From the NCBI RefSeq assembly GCF_002008365.1, contig NZ_MRDL01000001.1, positions 124,001 to 188,000 on the forward strand: 64,000 nucleotides of DNA, written 5' to 3'. Every line of letters starts with the position of its first letter. Positions within the stretch are counted from its first letter, which is position 1. Below are positions 15,704 to 24,358 of the stretch, in pieces. The DNA comes from Rhizobium leguminosarum bv. viciae USDA 2370 (GTDB taxonomy: Bacteria > Pseudomonadota > Alphaproteobacteria > Rhizobiales > Rhizobiaceae). The notes beneath the pieces were generated by a model. It ran no database searches. It saw only the letters and a program-made list of their open reading frames with translations, and was not told where the DNA came from. Position numbers and translations under genes: made by a program.

Positions 15704-17253
15704 CAATGATGCCCCGCCATGTGGGCGCCGATCACGCCAATATCGGCCGAGCGCGCCGGTGTCTCGTAAACCAGCTTGCCTTCCGAAATGACCATGATGC
15801 GGTCGGACATCTCGAGCAGTTCGTCGAGGTCCTCGGAAAGCAGCAGCACGGCAGCGCCCAAATTGCGTGCCTTCATGATGCGGGCGCGGATTTCGGCGAC
15901 GGCCGAGAAATCGAGACCGAAACAGGGGTTCGAGACGATCAACAGATCGACATCGCCGGTCAGTTCGCGGGCGAGCACGGCACGCTGCACGTTGCCGCCC
16001 GAAAGCGCTGCGATCGGCGAGGCGGAAGAGGCCGTCTTGACCTTGAAGTCGGAGATCAGCGCCGAGGCACGCTTCTTCATGCTGCCCTTCTTCAGCCAGA
16101 TCGCGTCCTTGCCGTCCTGCTTCAAGTCGAAGGTGCGGAACGCAAGGTTCTCGCTCACGGTCATCTTGGGTGCACAGGCATTCTGCAACGGCTCTTCGGG
16201 GATGAAACGCACCCTGTTCTTGCGGGTCTCGTCGCGGGTGGCGCCGTAAGCCTCGCCATTGACCATGACCTGGCCGCTATCGGTCGGGCGCTGGCCGGCG
16301 AGAATCTCCGTCAGTTCCTTCTGGCCGTTGCCCGATATGCCGGCAATGCCGACGATCTCGCCGGAGCGGACCGTAAGCGCGTCGATCTCGATCGTCTTCA
16401 GGCCGGAGCGATCCGGGGCCTTCACCTGGCTGACGGTGAGCACGGATTTGGCCGCTTCCGCCACCGGCAGACGGCTGTCGAGTTCGGCGAGCTTGACGTC
16501 GCCGATCATCATCGCCGCCATCTCGGCGGTGGAGAGCTCGCCGACCTTACCGGTGCCGACCAGCTTGCCGCGCCGCAGGATCGAGACGGCATCAGCGAAC
16601 TTCGTCACCTCGTGGAACTTGTGGGAAATCATCAGCACGGTGAGCTCGCCGCGCTCGGTCATCCCGCGGACGATGCCGAGCATCTCATCGGCTTCGGCGG
16701 GCGTCAGCACCGAAGTCGGCTCGTCGAGCACGAGGAAGGAGCGGCCGAGATAGAGCTGCTTGACGATTTCGAGCTTCTGCTTTTCGCCGGCGGCAAGCTC
16801 GCTCACCGGCCTGTCGAGCGGGATCTTAAACGGCATGCGCTCCATGAAATCCGCCAGATCCTTGCGTTCCCTGGCCCAGTTGATCACCGCGGGCACTTCG
16901 GTGCGGCTGATGACCAGGTTTTCCGCACCGGTCAGGGAGGGAACCAGTGTGAAATGCTGGTAGACCATGCCGAGCCCATAGGCCGCGGCATCCTTGGGTG
17001 AGGCAACCGCCACCTCGCGACCGTCGACCGACAGCGAGCCTGAGGTTGCGTGATAGAAGCCCATGATGCATTTGACGAGTGTCGACTTGCCGGCGCCGTT
17101 TTCGCCGAGAAGCGCGTGAAAAGAGCCGGCCGGAACGACGATCGAGACGTTGTCGAGCGCGGTGAACGAGCCGAAGCGCATGGTCATGCCGAGCGTATCG
17201 ATGCCGACGGCCTTGCCGGCTCGCGGAAGGGGCGTGTCGCGGACTGTGCTCAC
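15703..17253 (-). CDS. BMP-type (nucleoside/heterocycle) ABC transporter ATP-binding protein, two NBDs
   Basis: 516 residues with tandem ATPase domains, as in sugar and nucleoside (NupA-like) importers. The first NBD has canonical GENGAGKST and VLDEPTSVLTP; the second has the degenerate ISGNGQKE and SNPCFGLDF, normal for the family. The start is GTG 17253: GGAG lies seven bases upstream and the codon follows the cyanuric acid hydrolase stop after a single base. It works with the permeases at 20052-22105 and the binding protein at 22126. The separation of the ATPase from the permeases by three enzyme genes binds transporter and enzymes into one transcript. Confidence 0.9.
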   Translation of the reverse strand: MSTVRDTPLPRAGKAVGIDTLGMTMRFGSFTALDNVSIVVPAGSFHALLGENGAGKSTLVKCIMGFYHATSGSLSVDGREVAVASPKDAAAYGLGMVYQHFTLVPSLTGAENLVISRTEVPAVINWARERKDLADFMERMPFKIPLDRPVSELAAGEKQKLEIVKQLYLGRSFLVLDEPTSVLTPAEADEMLGIVRGMTERGELTVLMISHKFHEVTKFADAVSILRRGKLVGTGKVGELSTAEMAAMMIGDVKLAELDSRLPVAEAAKSVLTVSQVKAPDRSGLKTIEIDALTVRSGEIVGIAGISGNGQKELTEILAGQRPTDSGQVMVNGEAYGATRDETRKNRVRFIPEEPLQNACAPKMTVSENLAFRTFDLKQDGKDAIWLKKGSMKKRASALISDFKVKTASSASPIAALSGGNVQRAVLARELTGDVDLLIVSNPCFGLDFSAVAEIRARIMKARNLGAAVLLLSEDLDELLEMSDRIMVISEGKLVYETPARSADIGVIGAHMAGHH

Positions 17254-17254
17254 T

Positions 17255-18310
17255 TCATTGCTCCTTTTCGACGATGATGGCGACGGGACCGCCGCCGGAC
17301 GGACCCTGGTGTTCGGCGCCGCCGGACACATAGAGATCGGTAATGCCGAAGATGCCGGCGAGAACGCCGCCGACGAAGGCACGGGCATGGCGGGTGCCTG
17401 CAATATCCGAGTCATCGAGCATCGTGTGGCGCCTGCCGCCGATCCTGCCGGACGGGTCCGGCTCGGCCTTGGCGAGAACCGCCGCCAGCCGGCTGTTTTC
17501 CGGCAGGCGTTCGCGGGCTTTCCTGACGGAATGCGCGTCGATCGCATCCCGCATGACCGCGTGGTCGATCGACATCGGACCGGACCATTTTGCGCTCATG
17601 CCGAGGACGATGATTTCGTGATCGGTGAGTTCGACCCCGGACGAGGTTGAGGCGCAGCGGGAAAAGAGATCGAAACGTGTGCAGATGTCGGCATCGCCGA
17701 TCGATGTCGCATCTATCTCGCCGAGTGCCACGGCGACGCCGAGAGCCGAAGCGCCGCGCGAGAGGCCCATGGATTTCAGCGTGTCGTGGGTTGCGACCGT
17801 CCTGCCTGCTGCCTCGGCCTCGGCAATCCGGCGCGAGGTGAGCAGCGGACACTTGATCTGCACGAAATGGACATCGGCGGGATCATCGATGCCGGCATCC
17901 CTCATCGCGGACTTCACGCCTTCGGCAACGAGCAGGATCTGTTCCCGGCGCCCGAGATGTTCGGGGGGCAGCGCGGGGGTACGCGACACACCAATGGCCA
18001 GCGCCCGTTCGCCCGGGGTTTCTACGGTTTCACGCGCAAAAACCGTCCAATGCGGCGAGAGCGCCCCCTCGGTGCCGCCGGACATGATGATCGAGACGCC
18101 GTCGACGCCATATCTGCTGAACAATGTCTCGAAGCTGCGGGTGGCATAACCGCGGGTAAAATCATTGACGCAGCCGTTGCCTTCCGTCTTGCCGAGAACG
18201 GCGACGACGTTGTTCGCCTGAAGGCCGCTGGCAAAGAGCGCCTCGACGCCGGCAACGTCATCGGGGCCATCGGCTGGCACGCGAAAGACATGGGCACGCA
18301 ATGACGGCAT
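17255..18310 (-). CDS. Cyanuric acid hydrolase (AtzD/TrzD/barbiturase family)
   Basis: 351 residues. It opens the s-triazine ring of cyanuric acid to carboxybiuret, which loses CO2 to give biuret. The family has three structural repeats each with a Ser-Lys pair. Visible are K41 in VLGKTEGNG and S77 in MSGGTEGALSPH, K and S in VQIKCPLL and SRGASALGVAVALGE, and a C-terminal VSGGAEHQGPSGGGPVAII. The start at 18310 ([11 protein letters not shown]) overlaps the biuH stop by one base (TGATG). Barbiturase is the alternative activity in the family, but the adjoining biuret hydrolase makes cyanuric acid the natural substrate; a homologue from R. leguminosarum 3841 was shown to be a cyanuric acid hydrolase (from memory). 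Confidence 0.92.
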   Translation of the reverse strand: MPSLRAHVFRVPADGPDDVAGVEALFASGLQANNVVAVLGKTEGNGCVNDFTRGYATRSFETLFSRYGVDGVSIIMSGGTEGALSPHWTVFARETVETPGERALAIGVSRTPALPPEHLGRREQILLVAEGVKSAMRDAGIDDPADVHFVQIKCPLLTSRRIAEAEAAGRTVATHDTLKSMGLSRGASALGVAVALGEIDATSIGDADICTRFDLFSRCASTSSGVELTDHEIIVLGMSAKWSGPMSIDHAVMRDAIDAHSVRKARERLPENSRLAAVLAKAEPDPSGRIGGRRHTMLDDSDIAGTRHARAFVGGVLAGIFGITDLYVSGGAEHQGPSGGGPVAIIVEKEQ

Positions 18311-19011
18311 CAGGGCAGCGCCTCGACTAGAGCCGCGGAATTGGAGACCGAGCCGAAAACGCCGCCCTGCATCTTCACCATCTTGATCGCGGCGAGGTGG
18401 TTTCCGTAGTCGGTCGCACCGCAGCAGTCTTCCAGCAGCAGGCATTCGTAGCCGCGGTCGTTCGCCTCGCGCATCGTCGTCGAAACGCAGACATCGGTGG
18501 TGATTCCGGTGAGGATAATGTTCTCGATGCGCTTCTGGCTGAGGATGAGTTCGAGGTCGGTGGCGCAGAACGAACCCTTGCCGGGCTTGTCGATGATCGT
18601 CTCGCCTTCGACCGGATAGAGTTCGGGGATGATGTCCCAGCCGGGTTCACCACGCGTCAGGATGCGGCCGCAGGGGCCGGGATCGCCGATGCCGGCCCCG
18701 ATCCGCTGCGAGCGCCAGCGCTTGTTGGCCGGCAGATCGGCGAGGTCGGGGCGATGGCCCTCGCGGGTATGGATGATGTGGTAACCCTTGGCTCGCATGG
18801 CGGCAAGCACACGTTTGATGGGTTCGATCGGCGCCTGCACCAGCGACAGGTCGTAGCCCATGTGGTCTACATAGCCGCCCTTGCCGCAGAAATCCGTCTG
18901 CATGTCGATGATGATGAGGGCGGTATTATCAGGCCTCAGAGCGCCGTTATAGGGCCACGGATACGGATCGGCGTCGATAAAATGCCCTTTGGTTTCGACC
19001 ATCGCGTCCAT
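18310..19011 (-). CDS. biuH: Biuret hydrolase (biuret amidohydrolase)
   Basis: 233 residues, cytoplasmic. It converts biuret to allophanate and ammonia. Counting from ATG 19011 puts the triad at D36, K142 and C175 and the substrate-binding glutamine at Q215, exactly the published numbering I recall for R. leguminosarum 3841 BiuH. Another ATG at 19014 is adjacent; AGGAGA lies just upstream of both. Neighbouring cyanuric acid hydrolase makes its substrate. No allophanate hydrolase is present in the window, so the last step is encoded elsewhere. Confidence 0.95.
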   Translation of the reverse strand: MDAMVETKGHFIDADPYPWPYNGALRPDNTALIIIDMQTDFCGKGGYVDHMGYDLSLVQAPIEPIKRVLAAMRAKGYHIIHTREGHRPDLADLPANKRWRSQRIGAGIGDPGPCGRILTRGEPGWDIIPELYPVEGETIIDKPGKGSFCATDLELILSQKRIENIILTGITTDVCVSTTMREANDRGYECLLLEDCCGATDYGNHLAAIKMVKMQGGVFGSVSNSAALVEALP

Positions 19012-19022
19012 CATTCTCTCTC

Positions 19023-20039
19023 CTATTCCGCGGCAGGTTTGAGGGGTTCGCCGTAGCGGCGCATCGGCTTGTCAAATCCGCAGGACGTGCCGTCCTTGAC
19101 CTTTATCTCGTCTTCCCATGGCAGGCGGTATTTGCCGGCGACAAGGTCGTGCATGTAGGTGTCGGGCGCATCCTGGGCGCCGCCGGCAACGGCGACATAG
19201 CCGCGATGGCCGAACTGGTAGATATTGTTCTCCACGCCCCAGCCGAGCCGGGCCTCGCGCACCAGGTCGGGACGCACCTCGGCGGTGATGATCTCGTTGG
19301 GCCGGCCGGAGGTGCCGTGAGAGATGATCGTGCCGTCGAAATTGCAGATCATGCCTTCACCCATGGAATCGAACGTGCCGTCCGAGCCGCACATGCAGAC
19401 ATTTGCGGTGACCATCAGATTGCAGAAGGCGTTCGCCTGGTTGGTGAAGCGCCAGGCATCGCGGATCGGCGCCGTGTAGCCGGCGGTGCGGATCATGATT
19501 TCGGCGCCCTTATAGGCGCATTCGCGCGCCATCTCCGGAAACATGCCGTCATGGCAGATGATCAGCGCGAGCTTGGCGCCCCGCGGGCCCTCGATGACAG
19601 GGATGCCAAGATCGCCGGGCTCCCAGGGCTCGACGGGGATCCAGGGATGCATCTTGCGGTAATAGAGCTTCAACTCGCCCTGATCGTCGATGACGATGCC
19701 GGAATTGTAGGGCATGCCGCCAGGATTCAGCTCCATGATCGAGAAGCAGCCCCAGATCCGGTTGTCCCTGCAGGCCTGCTTGAAGGCCGCGACCTCCGGC
19801 CCGTCGAGCGTGCACATGATCTCCGGATTGATGTCCATGGAAAGGCCGTGCAGCCCGTATTCGGGAAAGACGACGAGGTCCATGCCCGGTTGGTTGCGCC
19901 GCGCCTTGCCCACCAGATCGACGATCACCTGCGTCTGTTTTGCCAGATCCACTTTGGTGACGGTCACCGGCAGTTGGAGCTGCACCAGGCCGATACCGAT
20001 GCCGTGTTCGGATTTGTTGAGACCGCCAAGTCCGTTCAT
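19023..20039 (-). CDS. amiF: Formamidase (AmiF-like nitrilase superfamily)
   Basis: 338 residues. It hydrolyses formamide to formate and ammonia. The nitrilase-superfamily triad is at E60 (VVFPEYG), K129 (YYRKMHPW) and C162 (IICHDGMF). Family-specific segments shared with Helicobacter pylori AmiF include [30 protein letters not shown] and [19 protein letters not shown]. The start is supported by GGAG seven bases upstream. Its place between the permeases and biuH suggests that a short amide is either co-imported or formed in the same pathway; a wider aliphatic amidase activity cannot be excluded. Confidence 0.9.
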   Translation of the reverse strand: MNGLGGLNKSEHGIGIGLVQLQLPVTVTKVDLAKQTQVIVDLVGKARRNQPGMDLVVFPEYGLHGLSMDINPEIMCTLDGPEVAAFKQACRDNRIWGCFSIMELNPGGMPYNSGIVIDDQGELKLYYRKMHPWIPVEPWEPGDLGIPVIEGPRGAKLALIICHDGMFPEMARECAYKGAEIMIRTAGYTAPIRDAWRFTNQANAFCNLMVTANVCMCGSDGTFDSMGEGMICNFDGTIISHGTSGRPNEIITAEVRPDLVREARLGWGVENNIYQFGHRGYVAVAGGAQDAPDTYMHDLVAGKYRLPWEDEIKVKDGTSCGFDKPMRRYGEPLKPAAE

Positions 20040-20051
20040 CGGGATGCTCCG

Positions 20052-20978
20052 TTATTTCGTGAGCGACAGCGCACCCGGCGCACCGGCGAGCGAGCGGGTG
20101 GGCGAGGAGGTGGCGATCAGGATGACGAGGGTGAGCACGTAAGGCGCGGCGTAAAAAAGGTAGTAGCCTTGTGTGACGCCGACCGATTGCAGCGCCGGGC
20201 CGAGCGCGCCGGCACCGCCGAAAAGCAGGGCAGCGAGAAAGCAGCCGATCGGGTTCCAGCGGGCGAAGATGACGAGGGCCACGGCCATCAGGCCCTGGCC
20301 TGACGAGATGCCTTCGTTCCATGAGCCCGGATAGTAGAGCGAGAGGTAGGCGCCGCCGATTGCCGCCAGCGAACCGCCCACTGCCGTCGCCAGCAGGCGA
20401 ACTCGGTCCGGGTGGATGCCCATGGCCCGGGCCGCGTCGGTGCTGTCGCCGACGACGCGCAGGATCAGACCGATGCGGGTGTTCTTGAAGGCCCAGAACA
20501 GGAAGAGGGCAAGTGCCGCGCCGATGAAGAACAGCACGTTGATATTGAGCGCCGCCTGGACCTGCGGCGTGCTCGACCAGCCGCCGAGCGGGATCGAGGG
20601 CAGTTTCGGGGCAACCGGCTGGATGAAGGATTTGCCGAGGAAGAACGCCATGCCGAGACCGAACTGCATCATGGCGATGCCGATGGCGATGTCGTTGACC
20701 TTGGGGAACTTGCAGATCCAGCCGTGGATGAGGCCGAAGATCGCGCCTGCCACCATGGCGGCCAGCACGCCAAGGGTTGGGGAGCCGGTCATGACGGCCA
20801 CCGCATAGGCCGTCATGGCGCCGAAGACCAGCGTGCCTTCCAGGCCAAGATTGATGCGGCCGGAGCGTTCGGTGATCGTCTCGCCGAGACTGACGAAGAT
20901 GAAGGGGGTGGAAACGCGAATGGCGCCCGCGAAGATCGCCAGCGGCACGCCCCAGATGCCGATGCCTGTCTCTTCCAT
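20052..20978 (-). CDS. BMP-type ABC transporter permease, second subunit (NupC/YufQ-like)
   Basis: 308 residues, about eight to nine hydrophobic segments. The sequence RSGRINLGLEGTLVFGAM and GIHPDRVRLLATAVGGSLAAIGGAYLSL are hallmarks of nucleoside/BMP transporter permeases of the branched-chain permease superfamily. The start overlaps the stop of the other permease by one base. With its partner it forms the channel for the cyanurate-operon transporter. Confidence 0.9.
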   Translation of the reverse strand: MEETGIGIWGVPLAIFAGAIRVSTPFIFVSLGETITERSGRINLGLEGTLVFGAMTAYAVAVMTGSPTLGVLAAMVAGAIFGLIHGWICKFPKVNDIAIGIAMMQFGLGMAFFLGKSFIQPVAPKLPSIPLGGWSSTPQVQAALNINVLFFIGAALALFLFWAFKNTRIGLILRVVGDSTDAARAMGIHPDRVRLLATAVGGSLAAIGGAYLSLYYPGSWNEGISSGQGLMAVALVIFARWNPIGCFLAALLFGGAGALGPALQSVGVTQGYYLFYAAPYVLTLVILIATSSPTRSLAGAPGALSLTK

Positions 20979-22105
20979 CAGAGGCTCCTTTTCCAGAGGT
21001 CGGGATTGAAGATCTTGAAGCGGCCGTAGAAGGTTTCGCAGAAGAGAATGACGATGAAGAGCGTCCCCTGCAGCACGAGAACCGTCGCATCCGGCAGACC
21101 CATGCGCCGCTGGATGAGACCGCCCGAGGCGTCAATACCGCCGAGCAGGATCGCCACCGGAATGATCGCCAGCGGATTGTGCCTGGCGAGGAAGGCGACG
21201 AGGATGCCGGTATAGCCGTAGCCGGCGGCAAGCGAGGCATTAGCACTTCCCTGCACCGCCGCCACTTCGATCATGCCCGCCAGACCGGCAAAGCTGCCGG
21301 CAAGCGCGGTAAATCCCGCAATCAGTTTGCCCACCGGCAGTCCCTGGATCTGCGCGGCGCGCACGTTGCCGCCGGCGATGCGGGCGGCAAAACCGTAGCT
21401 CGTCGCCTCGATCACGATCCAGGAGAGCATGCAGGCGATGATGCCGATGACGAGACCCCAATGCACGTCCATGCCGGGAATATTGCCGAGCATGTATTCC
21501 GTCGGCAGCGGCCTGGTCGACGGCTTGTTGAGGCTTGCAGGATCGCGCAGCAGCCCTTCTACGAACTGGTTCATCAGGGCAATGGCGATATAGGAGAGCA
21601 GCAGCGAGGAGATGGTCTCGTTGACGCCGCGGTAATGGCGCAGGAAACCGGCAAGGCCGATCCAGATGCCGCCGACCACCATGGCAGCGATTGCCATCAG
21701 AATGAGAGTGAGGAAAACAGGCGCGGTGCCGGCGAGCGGCAGAGCCATGGCTGCGGCGGCAACGCCGCCCAGCACGACCGCTCCCTCCCCGCCGATGATG
21801 ACGAGGCCGAGACGGGCGGGCAGGGCGACGCAGAGTGCCGTCAGGAGAAGGGGTGCGGCACGACTTAAACTGTTCTGCACCGAAAACCAGCTGCCGAAGC
21901 CGCCGGTATACATCAGTTGAAAGAGGGTGGCCGGCGACTTGCCAACCGCCAGGATGAAGAGGGAGAAGAGCGCAAGACCGATCAGGATGGCCGCAAGGCC
22001 GATGACAACAGGCTCGGCTCGCCGCGCGACCCATTCGAGGACGGGGCGTAGCGAAGCCGGTTTTTCCACGATGGCTATTGCGGGATCATTGGCCTCGATG
22101 GTCAT
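20978..22105 (-). CDS. BMP-type ABC transporter permease, first subunit (NupB/YufP-like)
   Basis: 375 residues with a cytoplasmic N-terminal leader of about 35 residues, then roughly nine membrane segments. GYGYTGILVAFLARHNPLAIIPVAILLGGI near the C-terminus and RHYRGVNETISSLLLSYIA are typical of this permease family. It lies 20 bases after the binding-protein gene and is coupled to the second permease. The same pair of subunits occurs again at 30275-32283 with different neighbours. Confidence 0.9.
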   Translation of the reverse strand: MTIEANDPAIAIVEKPASLRPVLEWVARRAEPVVIGLAAILIGLALFSLFILAVGKSPATLFQLMYTGGFGSWFSVQNSLSRAAPLLLTALCVALPARLGLVIIGGEGAVVLGGVAAAAMALPLAGTAPVFLTLILMAIAAMVVGGIWIGLAGFLRHYRGVNETISSLLLSYIAIALMNQFVEGLLRDPASLNKPSTRPLPTEYMLGNIPGMDVHWGLVIGIIACMLSWIVIEATSYGFAARIAGGNVRAAQIQGLPVGKLIAGFTALAGSFAGLAGMIEVAAVQGSANASLAAGYGYTGILVAFLARHNPLAIIPVAILLGGIDASGGLIQRRMGLPDATVLVLQGTLFIVILFCETFYGRFKIFNPDLWKRSL

Positions 22106-22125
22106 GGCGCTTCTCCCTTCGCGGC

Positions 22126-23253
22126 TTACGCCGTGGACCCGACAACGCCCTCGACCAGGTAATTCATGCTTTCGAGCTCGATCGCGTCTTCGGCATAGCT
22201 CTTGTCGGCAGCCACGACGGTGTCGCCCTTATTGTCCTTCAAGGGTCCCTTGAAGACCGAGAAGCCGCCCTTCATCATCTCCGCCTGCGTGGCTTCGAAG
22301 GCCTTGCGGCCCTCCGCGGACACGCCGGGGCCGAGCGCGCTCATCTTCACGAAGCCGTCCTTCAGGCCACCGCGCACGAAGTTGCCGAGCTTTTCGCCGG
22401 CCTGCGCCTTCTTGACGAAGTCGCTGTAGACGTTACCCCAGGCCCACTCGGCGCCGGTGAGGTACTTTTCGGGAGCAAGCGGGCTCTGGTTGGCGTGATA
22501 GCCGCAGACGAAGGCGCCGCGGCCGGCAGCAGTCTCGACAACCACTTTGGGGCTGTCGACGTGGCAGGTGATGACGTCAGCGCCCTGGTCAACCAGCGCA
22601 TTGGTGGCTTCGGCCTCCTTGACGGCAAGCGACCATTCGCCGGTGAAGATCACCTGGCAGGTGATACCAGGATCGACCGTGCGTGCGCCGAGCAGGAAGG
22701 CGTTAATATTCTGCAGAACCTGTGGGATCGGCTTGGCGGCGACGAAGCCGATCTTCTTGCTCTTCGTCGCATGGCCGGCGGCGATGCCGTTCAGATACTG
22801 GCCCTGGAAGATATAGCCGAAATAGGAGCCCGTATTGGCCGGGTTCTTGCCTTCCTGCCAGAGACCGCCGCAATGCCGGAACTGGATGTCGGGATGTTTA
22901 GCGGCCACGGCCAGCATGTGTGGGTCGAAGTAGCCGAAGGAGGTCGGAAAGAGCAGGGTCGCGCCGTCCAGGTTGATCATGGATTCCATCGTCTTCTGGA
23001 CGTCGACGGTTTCCGGCACATTCTCTTCTTCGACCAGCGTCACGCCCGGTAGCGCCTTGATAACGGCCGCACCCTCCGCATGCGCCTGGTTATACCCGTA
23101 GTCGTCCTTGGGGCCGACATAGATGAAGCCGACGGTCAGCGCGGTTTGGGCTGCGGCGGAGGAGCCGATCAGGCCGGGCATGGCGCCGGCGAGCGCACCG
23201 GCAGCGGAAGCCTGGAGGAAATTGCGGCGGTTCATGGAAAGGAGTTTGGTCAT
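22126..23253 (-). CDS. BMP-family substrate-binding protein, Tat-exported
   Basis: 375 residues from ATG 23253, with AAGGAG seven bases upstream. The N-terminus has a twin-arginine signal (MNRRNFLQAS followed by a hydrophobic run ending near AAAQT), so it is probably exported folded. The body matches the basic membrane protein/nucleoside-binding family: VGFIYVGPKDDYGYNQAHAEG, NLDGATLLFPTSFGYFD and GYHANQSPLAPEKYLTGAEW. As first gene of the cyanurate operon it likely captures cyanuric acid, biuret or a related ureide; its relatives bind nucleobases and nucleosides. Confidence 0.9.
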   Translation of the reverse strand: MTKLLSMNRRNFLQASAAGALAGAMPGLIGSSAAAQTALTVGFIYVGPKDDYGYNQAHAEGAAVIKALPGVTLVEEENVPETVDVQKTMESMINLDGATLLFPTSFGYFDPHMLAVAAKHPDIQFRHCGGLWQEGKNPANTGSYFGYIFQGQYLNGIAAGHATKSKKIGFVAAKPIPQVLQNINAFLLGARTVDPGITCQVIFTGEWSLAVKEAEATNALVDQGADVITCHVDSPKVVVETAAGRGAFVCGYHANQSPLAPEKYLTGAEWAWGNVYSDFVKKAQAGEKLGNFVRGGLKDGFVKMSALGPGVSAEGRKAFEATQAEMMKGGFSVFKGPLKDNKGDTVVAADKSYAEDAIELESMNYLVEGVVGSTA

Positions 23254-23591
23254 CGGAATGCTCCTTGCGGCGCTGGGCCGGTTGTGAACGGGTACAGAAA
23301 AGTGCATGCAATGCATGTGCCAGAAATTAATCTATTGTTTTTTATAGATTATCTGAAACGACAAGATCTGCGCATTGCAAAGTGCATGCAGATTGATCGA
23401 ATCTTTGCGCAAAAAGTAATCAATAGATATTTCTTGTTCATTGTTACTGCGCGGTTGGCATAAAGTCGGATTGCCTGAGGTGCTCGTGCATCAGAAAGCG
23501 AAAATTTAACAATATCTTCTCCACTAGATTTGACTTATCGAGTCTCGAACCGCATCTGTATGCAGAATGTTGACGTGAGCAGATTCGTATT
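23254..23591. other. Divergent control region of the cyanurate operon and its GntR regulator
   Basis: 338 bases without a gene, AT-rich. It holds a sigma-54 promoter reading into the operon (23307-23322), two exact copies of AAAGTGCATGCA (23299-23310 and 23379-23390, 80 bp apart), and AT-rich spacer. An 18-base motif on the minus strand at about 23373-23390 resembles an NtrC site loosely. No coding potential is evident. Confidence 0.6.
23307..23322 (-). promoter_or_regulatory. Sigma-54 (RpoN) promoter of the cyanurate/biuret operon
   Basis: Read on the minus strand: TGGCACATGCATTGCA, with GG at 23321-23320 and GC at 23309-23308, separated by exactly 10 bases as required for -24/-12 promoters. 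The predicted start near 23296 lies about 43 bases before the binding-protein ATG at 23253. Implies nitrogen-limitation control through NtrC or another enhancer-binding protein. Confidence 0.75.
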
Positions 23592-24266
23592 GTGAAGCAG
23601 ACTAGGCGCAGAGAAGTGATCCGTACCGGAACCACCGTCGAACAGATGGTGCGAGCGATTGCCGACATGATCGTCACGGGTGAAATCCTGCCGGGCGCGA
23701 AGTTGGACGAGGTGTCGCTCGCGGTTCGTTTCGACGTTTCGCGCACGCCGGTACGCGAGGCTCTGCGTGAGCTGGGCGCCATGGGATTGATTGCGCGTGA
23801 GCCAAACCGCAGTGCCGTCGTTACCAATGTCACCGAGGCTTATCTGCATTCGATGTTCGAAGCGATGGCCGAACTCGAAGCGATCTGCGCCAGGCTCTCG
23901 GCCGAGCGTATGACGGTCGACGAGCGGCGCGCGCTGGAGCTGGAGCATCGGGGATCGGTGAGGCTCGTGCATGCCGGCGCGGAGGAAGAATATTCGGCTC
24001 ACAATACCGAATTTCACACCCGGCTTTATCGTGGCGCGCATAATGATCATGTCTTCGAGATGGTGACGCAGACGCGGGCGCGGCTTGCGCCTTTTCGGCG
24101 GGCGCAGTTCCGTCTGCCTGGGCGTCTGGCAAAATCCTATGAGGAGCACGGCCGGATCGTCACCGCGATCATGCGCGCGGACGCAGCCGCCGCGGGGCAG
24201 GCGGCATATTCCCATGTGGAAATTGTCAGCGATGCCAGCGCGGTCTTTGCAACGCCCGGGGAATAA
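23592..24266 (+). CDS. GntR-family (FadR/FCD subfamily) transcriptional regulator
   Basis: 224 residues with a GTG start. The N-terminal winged HTH (GAKLDEVSLAVRFDVSRTPV, REALRELGAMGL) is followed by an all-helical FCD ligand domain from about residue 85, with metal-ligand-type residues in HNTEFHTRLYRGAHN and a late EEHGRIVTAI. Divergent from the cyanurate operon with the shared control region between them, so it probably responds to a pathway intermediate. The repeated AAAGTGCATGCA motif is a candidate operator. Confidence 0.88.
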   Translation: MKQTRRREVIRTGTTVEQMVRAIADMIVTGEILPGAKLDEVSLAVRFDVSRTPVREALRELGAMGLIAREPNRSAVVTNVTEAYLHSMFEAMAELEAICARLSAERMTVDERRALELEHRGSVRLVHAGAEEEYSAHNTEFHTRLYRGAHNDHVFEMVTQTRARLAPFRRAQFRLPGRLAKSYEEHGRIVTAIMRADAAAAGQAAYSHVEIVSDASAVFATPGE

Positions 24267-24358
24267 AGAGGGCCCAACGCCTAAAATCAGGCGCTGCCGG
24301 ACCCGCCACGAAGACAAAAAAATCAAAGCCGGCAAGCGCCGAGGTTATTCCCCGGTTT

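Noticed and set aside
15703-17253. Degenerate second Walker A (ISGNGQKE) as evidence of a broken ATPase
   Set aside because: Tandem-NBD sugar/nucleoside ATPases normally have this degenerate second site; the other system at 32280 shows the same.
23456-23471. Possible sigma-54 promoter TTGGCAT...TTGC reading towards the GntR regulator
   Set aside because: The GG to GC spacing is 14 instead of 10 bases.
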